A program made the translations under genes and the position numbers. From positions 124,001-188,000 of the forward strand of contig CDRNVI010000065.1 of the NCBI GenBank assembly GCA_977017575.1: a stretch of 64,000 nt of DNA, written 5' to 3'. Every line of letters starts with the position of its first letter. Positions within the stretch are counted from its first letter, which is position 1. A model generated the notes under the pieces. It saw only the letters and a program-made list of their open reading frames with translations. It did no database searches and was not told the origin of the DNA. The DNA is from Paramoeba atlantica (Eukaryota > Discosea). Below are positions 59,819 through 64,000 of this stretch, piece by piece.

Positions 59819-60104
59819 CACAATTCGTATTTTGAAAATACTGTATTTTCTTTAAATATCTTTTTGAAAACAAGCGAATAAGTTTTTCTAAAACTTATTT
59901 GAACTTCTAAAACTATTAGAAAAACGAGCGAATAAAGTAAAAGAGTCAAATAAAGCAAATTTCTTTACATCTCCAGGCGCAGATTGTCTCACCTTCTAGG
60001 CCACCAGTTCTAAAATTGCCCCTATCACCTGCGCGTTACCTCTTGTATGGTGATACAATACATTGATAGACCGCAATACTCAGTGTACCGCAATACTCAG
60101 TATA

Positions 60105-60773
60105 TCAATCGAAAACCGCAAAGTCGAAAACCGGATCATTGTCGTCGTCGGAACATTCTCGAAATAGACATCCGTTCGAGACCGTAATGTTCGTTTGCCG
60201 AAAGTCATAGGTCAAATTCGGACTGTGCAGTGCCACATCGAACACACCTTTGAGTTCACTGTTCCGAGACAGCTTTACGTCAGCCAAAGTTGACGGAAGT
60301 GATGAGAAATCGACGACCCCGAAAAACATATTCTTTTCCACATCCAAGTTCTCCAGTAACGGCGGGAGCCGGAGCAGGTCAAGATTACCGGTTAATTTAT
60401 TGTTATACAGATTAATCACCTCTAAACTCGGAGGAAACAACACAAAGGGAAGTTCCCCACAAAGCTCAGAACTCAGTACGTGAAGAGTAAGTAAACTTGA
60501 AGGCAAATATTTCCAAACTAACGAACTTAATTTGTAATTCGACCAAGTAATATGTGTAGCTTGATTTCTTTCGTCACATACAACTCCAGCCCACGCACCG
60601 GCAGGCGTGTTGGTATCCCAGCTAGGATGTCTGTTCTGCACATTTTGAATCAGTCTTATCAAATCGTATTCCTGTGGTACGGAAACGGAGCTTATTTTAG
60701 CTGCACGGGCATTGCCTGAAGATTGTACGTCCGATGCACGTAGCGCACCGAATAACGAAACAGCGTTAATCAT
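60105..60773 (-). CDS. Leucine-rich-repeat protein (LRR family member 6)
   Basis: About 222 aa from ATG 60773 (MINAVSLFGALRAS, a possible short signal peptide); the frame extends to 60848 only from a GTG. N-cap: EYDLIRLIQNVQNRHPSW, then GAWAGVVCD. Five repeats follow (LPSSLLTLHVLSSELCGEL, FPPSLEVINLYNNKLTGNLD, and so on). The tail is acidic with two Cys (CLFRECSDDDNDPVFDF). Its cap is closest to LRR member 4. Confidence 0.75.
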   Translation of the reverse strand: MINAVSLFGALRASDVQSSGNARAAKISSVSVPQEYDLIRLIQNVQNRHPSWDTNTPAGAWAGVVCDERNQATHITWSNYKLSSLVWKYLPSSLLTLHVLSSELCGELPFVLFPPSLEVINLYNNKLTGNLDLLRLPPLLENLDVEKNMFFGVVDFSSLPSTLADVKLSRNSELKGVFDVALHSPNLTYDFRQTNITVSNGCLFRECSDDDNDPVFDFAVFD

Positions 60774-61705
60774 TGATATCAAAACCTTATTAGGAGATAT
60801 TGCAACAAATGTTTTTACACAAGAGTTTATATACAAGATTTTATTCACTTCTTGGCTATAATAATACTAGTTGTAACTTTACGCAGCAAAATCAGTTTGA
60901 CGTGCAATGTTGATATCATAAGATTTGATCAATGGATTGACAGATAAGAATTTTTCATCATAGAGTTATTCCCCCCTCCATTAATTTCTATAAATATAAA
61001 TTATAACAAAAAATCAAATTTATATAAATATAAATATTTATTATAATTGTAAAAATTAATGAAGTGGGGTATTCTCTTTGGTCGGTACCAAGGGTATTTC
61101 CCTTGGTGGGTGGACGTTCGAACATACTTTTGTGGACCTCCTGGGTACGGGCTACTCTCAACTCAAAGGACAAGGTACGCTCCCAGGCGCTCCCACCCAG
61201 TTTCAACCCTCTGAGAAAGAAGAGCGATGTGTGGGCAGGCTCACCAGTGACAATGAACACTCCATAGTTAGCCTGCCATGTGTAAAAAAGATAAAAAACG
61301 GCTCCGTTGGTACAAAATTGAAAACAAAAATCAAAAAATGGGGGGTCGCCACACCTGGGGATGACCGCCCTGGTACATTCTAAAATATTTTATGCACTCG
61401 AAACCATGATAAAGTCTTGTAGGTTAAATTTTTCCAACAACATGATTACCACATCCTCTAACTGAAGCAAAAGAGATTAAGAAAAAGAAAAAAAATATTA
61501 AGACAAAGGTCCTTGGCGCTTCCAGGCGCTCCCACCCAGAGTCACCCCTCTAAGTATACACCCTAAGGGTACTTAGGGTGCAAATCCCTAACACCCTTAG
61601 TACATACCTTAGGGTACAATACCCTAAGTATACCCCTGTATACTAAGTAATGTACCAAGTACCCGCATGAAACACGTTCGCAAGATGTATGGTGGACAAA
61701 AATTT
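60774..61705. other. Intergenic with small repeats
   Basis: 60976-61062 is a diverged copy of the left end of the element at 52609. A block AGGCGCTCCCACCCAG occurs near 61195 and again near 61529. 61555-61645 is rich in CCCTAA and TTAGGGT in both orientations but not as a tandem array. No gene is supported. Confidence 0.5.
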
Positions 61706-62683
61706 TCACTTACTAGCCAAAGCACGGAGCACACTTGTATGTATTGTGACACCCGCTGGATGCCTGTCATTAAGCCAATCTTGAACCATATTGTCGGCTC
61801 CCATATACTTTTGATTGCACAGTGCGATATTGGCAGCCTGATCGTTGTTGCTTTCAGGATCTTTCATGTCAGCTCCATACATGCCGATCGTCGCAACACG
61901 GTGTTGCGCAATATAACGTGCACTTTCGTTAAATTTTTCACAATTTGTGTCATTTCCCCGCAAAAGTACAACAGAAGCCATATGTCCCATACCTGAGGGA
62001 AGAAATCCATTCAAGCTGTGTACATAAAAACCTACTGCCGTGTGCTTTCCTACCTCAGCTACATGGGAGTATTTCTTGTTGAAGACAACATTTTCTGGTA
62101 GACGCGCGTATCCCCCCGTTACAGAAATTACGGGTAATCCTTCGTGAAGGATTTGAAAATGAGACATGATGACTCGTTCCTTGAGGCGCGTGCTTAGATG
62201 TTCAAAATGGGGACCAAGAAATTTATGATACTTTGCAAGGTAAGTATTTAAATCAGTGATTATACCCTCTTGTGAAATATCTTGTTGGTCAAATTTCCAC
62301 TCGTGCGATGACAAATACTCTGTCACGTTCTGCAGTGCAGATTGAAAAAGGGAACTTCGTGCGGCAAAGTCAGTTTCAGAGTTTATTTCCATCATCCAAC
62401 CATATTTGGGAAGAGATCCACAAAGTAATAATCCATGCCGTGACTTGCAATCGGTTCTACGCGATCGAACAGAAGTCCCTCCGTTCTTGATCAACCAATT
62501 AATGCATTCGTCCTTATCGATTCCGCAAGTCTGAACGCTTTTCATGACATCATTCAGTGAAGCACTTGTTAGGTGGCGCAGTTCTCGAATAAGGCTTTTT
62601 GATTCTGTAGAAAGCCTTCTTCGAAACAACGAGAACAGGTCGTGATTTCCAAAGCTATGCATGCGCCTTAGAAGAGTAACCAT
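61706..62683 (-). CDS. Mitochondrial elongation factor Ts
   Basis: About 325 aa from ATG 62683. EF-Ts recharges EF-Tu with GTP during organellar translation. The N-terminus (MVTLLRRMHSFGNHDLFSLF, followed by RRRLSTES) is basic and free of acidic runs, fitting a mitochondrial presequence. The EF-Ts N-terminal domain follows: SLIRELRHLTSASLNDVMKS matches the (V)KxLRxxTGAGMMDCKKA motif, then INWLIKNGGTS. EINSETDFAARSSLFQ matches the invariant VNxETDFVARNxxF, the EF-Tu contact. The C-terminal part is divergent. The stop is TGA, which matters for the selenocysteine argument elsewhere. Confidence 0.9.
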   Translation of the reverse strand: MVTLLRRMHSFGNHDLFSLFRRRLSTESKSLIRELRHLTSASLNDVMKSVQTCGIDKDECINWLIKNGGTSVRSRRTDCKSRHGLLLCGSLPKYGWMMEINSETDFAARSSLFQSALQNVTEYLSSHEWKFDQQDISQEGIITDLNTYLAKYHKFLGPHFEHLSTRLKERVIMSHFQILHEGLPVISVTGGYARLPENVVFNKKYSHVAEVGKHTAVGFYVHSLNGFLPSGMGHMASVVLLRGNDTNCEKFNESARYIAQHRVATIGMYGADMKDPESNNDQAANIALCNQKYMGADNMVQDWLNDRHPAGVTIHTSVLRALASK

Positions 62684-63107
62684 TTGTAGTACCGAAAAAT
62701 AATATAGCACGTAGTAACCTACAGTATGGTAAAAATGTAAAGCTATGGTTCACGTCCAGTAGTATACAAATAGATGCCTACAGATACGCATATACGGGGA
62801 CATCATTTCATGGTTACGTATCAAAAAAGTATCTGTCAACTGCGAAGTATAGAACTGGATCGTATTAGCAAAGCCCATGTAGTGAAAGACGCAAATTAAA
62901 TTCCCAGTTGTAAAATACCGATTAATAAAGAGATAGACTACTTGTAAAGCTGTTACTCATTGTAATAACTGTTATTTGCAAGTGCAGAAGAATGATGACC
63001 ATAAAAAAAGCAAAAATTATCATGCTGAGCATCACGTTCGTAGTCAAAAAGTAAAGGTAGAATCAGGAAGACCTGATGTTAAAAACATATCCGTTCTTGC
63101 GCAAAAA
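62684..63107. other. Intergenic, no gene seen
   Basis: About 420 bp between EF-Ts and DnaJ; nothing recognised. Confidence 0.45.
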
Positions 63108-64000
63108 TCATTGCTGGGCACATGTAGCTGTCTGTCCGCGAGGGCCGTCATCGTCGTCTTCGTCGTCCGTAGCAAAGAATGGCATACCAGAGCCTCGCCG
63201 TGAACCTTCCTTGGCTCCCTTGTTAAGGTCTACCATTGTAGGGGCAAGGAAACATTCCTCATAGTCAGGGTTGGGCTTCGGCTTGCTCGGAGACCCAAAC
63301 ACAGAACGTAGGGCTGTCGCTTCTTTTTCTGTGACGGATTTCGGGTACTGCACTTTAAACTGTATCACAAGCTGTCCCTTCTCTATCCCACCTGTGCCTG
63401 GGACGGGCATTCCCTCCCTGTCGACGGCCCATAAGTGGTCCGGGTCCAGCACCACTCCTGCGGGGGGCTGTATCAATAGTTTCCTCCCGTCCAGGTGTTC
63501 CACAACCAGCTGGAACCCCGTAAGCGCCTGGACCAATGAGATCGTTTTATCCATCAGTAGATGCGAGCCCTTTCGCTGAAATCGATCATGGGGTTTTTGG
63601 TCAAACACAATAATAATGTCCCCCGCGAGCCGTACTCCGGCAATCTGGTCTCCTTCCCCCGTAAACGTGACGTGGTCGCCTCTCTTCGCCCCTTTATCAA
63701 TGTGCACCTCAAACACCTTCTTCTCCTTCACCACCTGTTTCCCCCCACACCCTTTGCACCGGTCCTCGGGGCGGCACGCAAACCCGCTCCCGTTGCAAGT
63801 GCTGCACTGGACCTGCATTTGCTGCATAAACATCGGTCCGAGCTGTCGGGTCACCATCTGGACCCCACGACCCCCACAGGGGCGGCACGTGCCCTCGACC
63901 CCTTCCTTGTTGGTGCCTCGACCCCCACAGGAGGCACAAAACCGGTCCCGGGTGATGGCCAGTTTGGAGACTTTTCCCGTGTAGAAGGCCTCGAGGGCGA
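63108..64000 (-). CDS. Type I DnaJ/Hsp40 co-chaperone with CaaX end, N-terminus outside window
   Basis: 297 codons up to the window edge; the J-domain and Gly/Phe region lie beyond it. The visible part starts with FYTGKVSKLAITRDRFCASC, the entry to the zinc-binding domain, whose four CxxCxGxG-type units are CASCGGRG, CRPCGGRG, CSTCNGSG and CKGCGGKQ. Peptide-binding C-terminal domains follow (HVTFTGEGDQ, GDIIIVFDQKPHDRFQRKG). An acidic stretch (DDEDDDDG) leads to the final CAQQ, a farnesylation-type CaaX box like those of Ydj1 and DNAJA2, so the protein is probably lipid-anchored at the ER or other cytosolic membranes. It stops at TGA. Confidence 0.95.
   Translation of the reverse strand, partial: ALEAFYTGKVSKLAITRDRFCASCGGRGTNKEGVEGTCRPCGGRGVQMVTRQLGPMFMQQMQVQCSTCNGSGFACRPEDRCKGCGGKQVVKEKKVFEVHIDKGAKRGDHVTFTGEGDQIAGVRLAGDIIIVFDQKPHDRFQRKGSHLLMDKTISLVQALTGFQLVVEHLDGRKLLIQPPAGVVLDPDHLWAVDREGMPVPGTGGIEKGQLVIQFKVQYPKSVTEKEATALRSVFGSPSKPKPNPDYEECFLAPTMVDLNKGAKEGSRRGSGMPFFATDDEDDDDGPRGQTATCAQQ

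Noticed and set aside
61555-61645. Interstitial telomere repeat
   Set aside because: CCCTAA/TTAGGG-like motifs occur in both orientations with irregular spacing, not as a tandem array.

Overview
This window looks like nuclear DNA from a protist with very compact, apparently intron-free genes. About sixteen confident host genes, and every host gene I can name, are read from the minus strand; only mobile-element genes and a few doubtful frames lie on the plus strand. Several minus-strand start codons are preceded by a pyrimidine-rich tract and an AG. A large intact non-LTR retrotransposon carries a C-terminal restriction-like endonuclease, the layout of the CRE/SLACS/NeSL/R2 group. A sequence resembling the 3' half of the euglenozoan spliced leader lies about 47 bp upstream of its ORF. 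Together these suggest Euglenozoa, most likely a kinetoplastid relative with polycistronic transcription and trans-splicing. That placement is an inference. A selenocysteine-type thioredoxin reductase is unlike the trypanosomatids I know, so an early-branching lineage or a different protist group remains possible.

Layout. 1-25.4 kb is a dense housekeeping array, all minus strand: the 5' part of a P4-ATPase, an M17 leucyl aminopeptidase, the SSU-processome WD40 protein Utp12/WDR3, a leucine-rich-repeat (LRR) protein, a membrane protein, a large unknown protein, an STPGR-like protein, coatomer alpha, thioredoxin reductase, an unknown acidic/basic protein and a gamma-tubulin complex component. 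25.5-35.9 kb mixes three LRR genes (two of them a gap-free duplication 3,550 bp apart) with DNA transposons: an internally deleted Tc1/mariner element, a complete Merlin (IS1016-like) element and a Merlin relic. It ends with a gene that carries a frameshift in a G-tract.

35.9-53.7 kb is an island of repeats and relics: Tc1 fragments, a repeated unknown coding family, a palindromic 27-bp minisatellite, a truncated MAP-kinase fragment, one LRR gene, several small inverted-repeat elements and the 1,613-aa LINE ORF. 53.7-64 kb returns to minus-strand housekeeping genes: an exosome RNase-PH subunit, a second P4-ATPase, another LRR gene, mitochondrial EF-Ts and a farnesylation-type DnaJ cut by the window end. 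Between the second P4-ATPase and this LRR gene sits a non-autonomous Merlin-like element with its 8-bp target duplication and a nearby paralogous empty site.

The strongest single discovery is the thioredoxin reductase. Its frame reaches ...Pro-Gly-Cys, then TGA, then a Gly codon and TAG, which is the Gly-Cys-Sec-Gly end of selenoprotein thioredoxin reductases. A hairpin with the expected SECIS geometry begins about 40 nt downstream of the TGA. Other genes in the window, including the CaaX-terminated DnaJ, use TGA as an ordinary stop.
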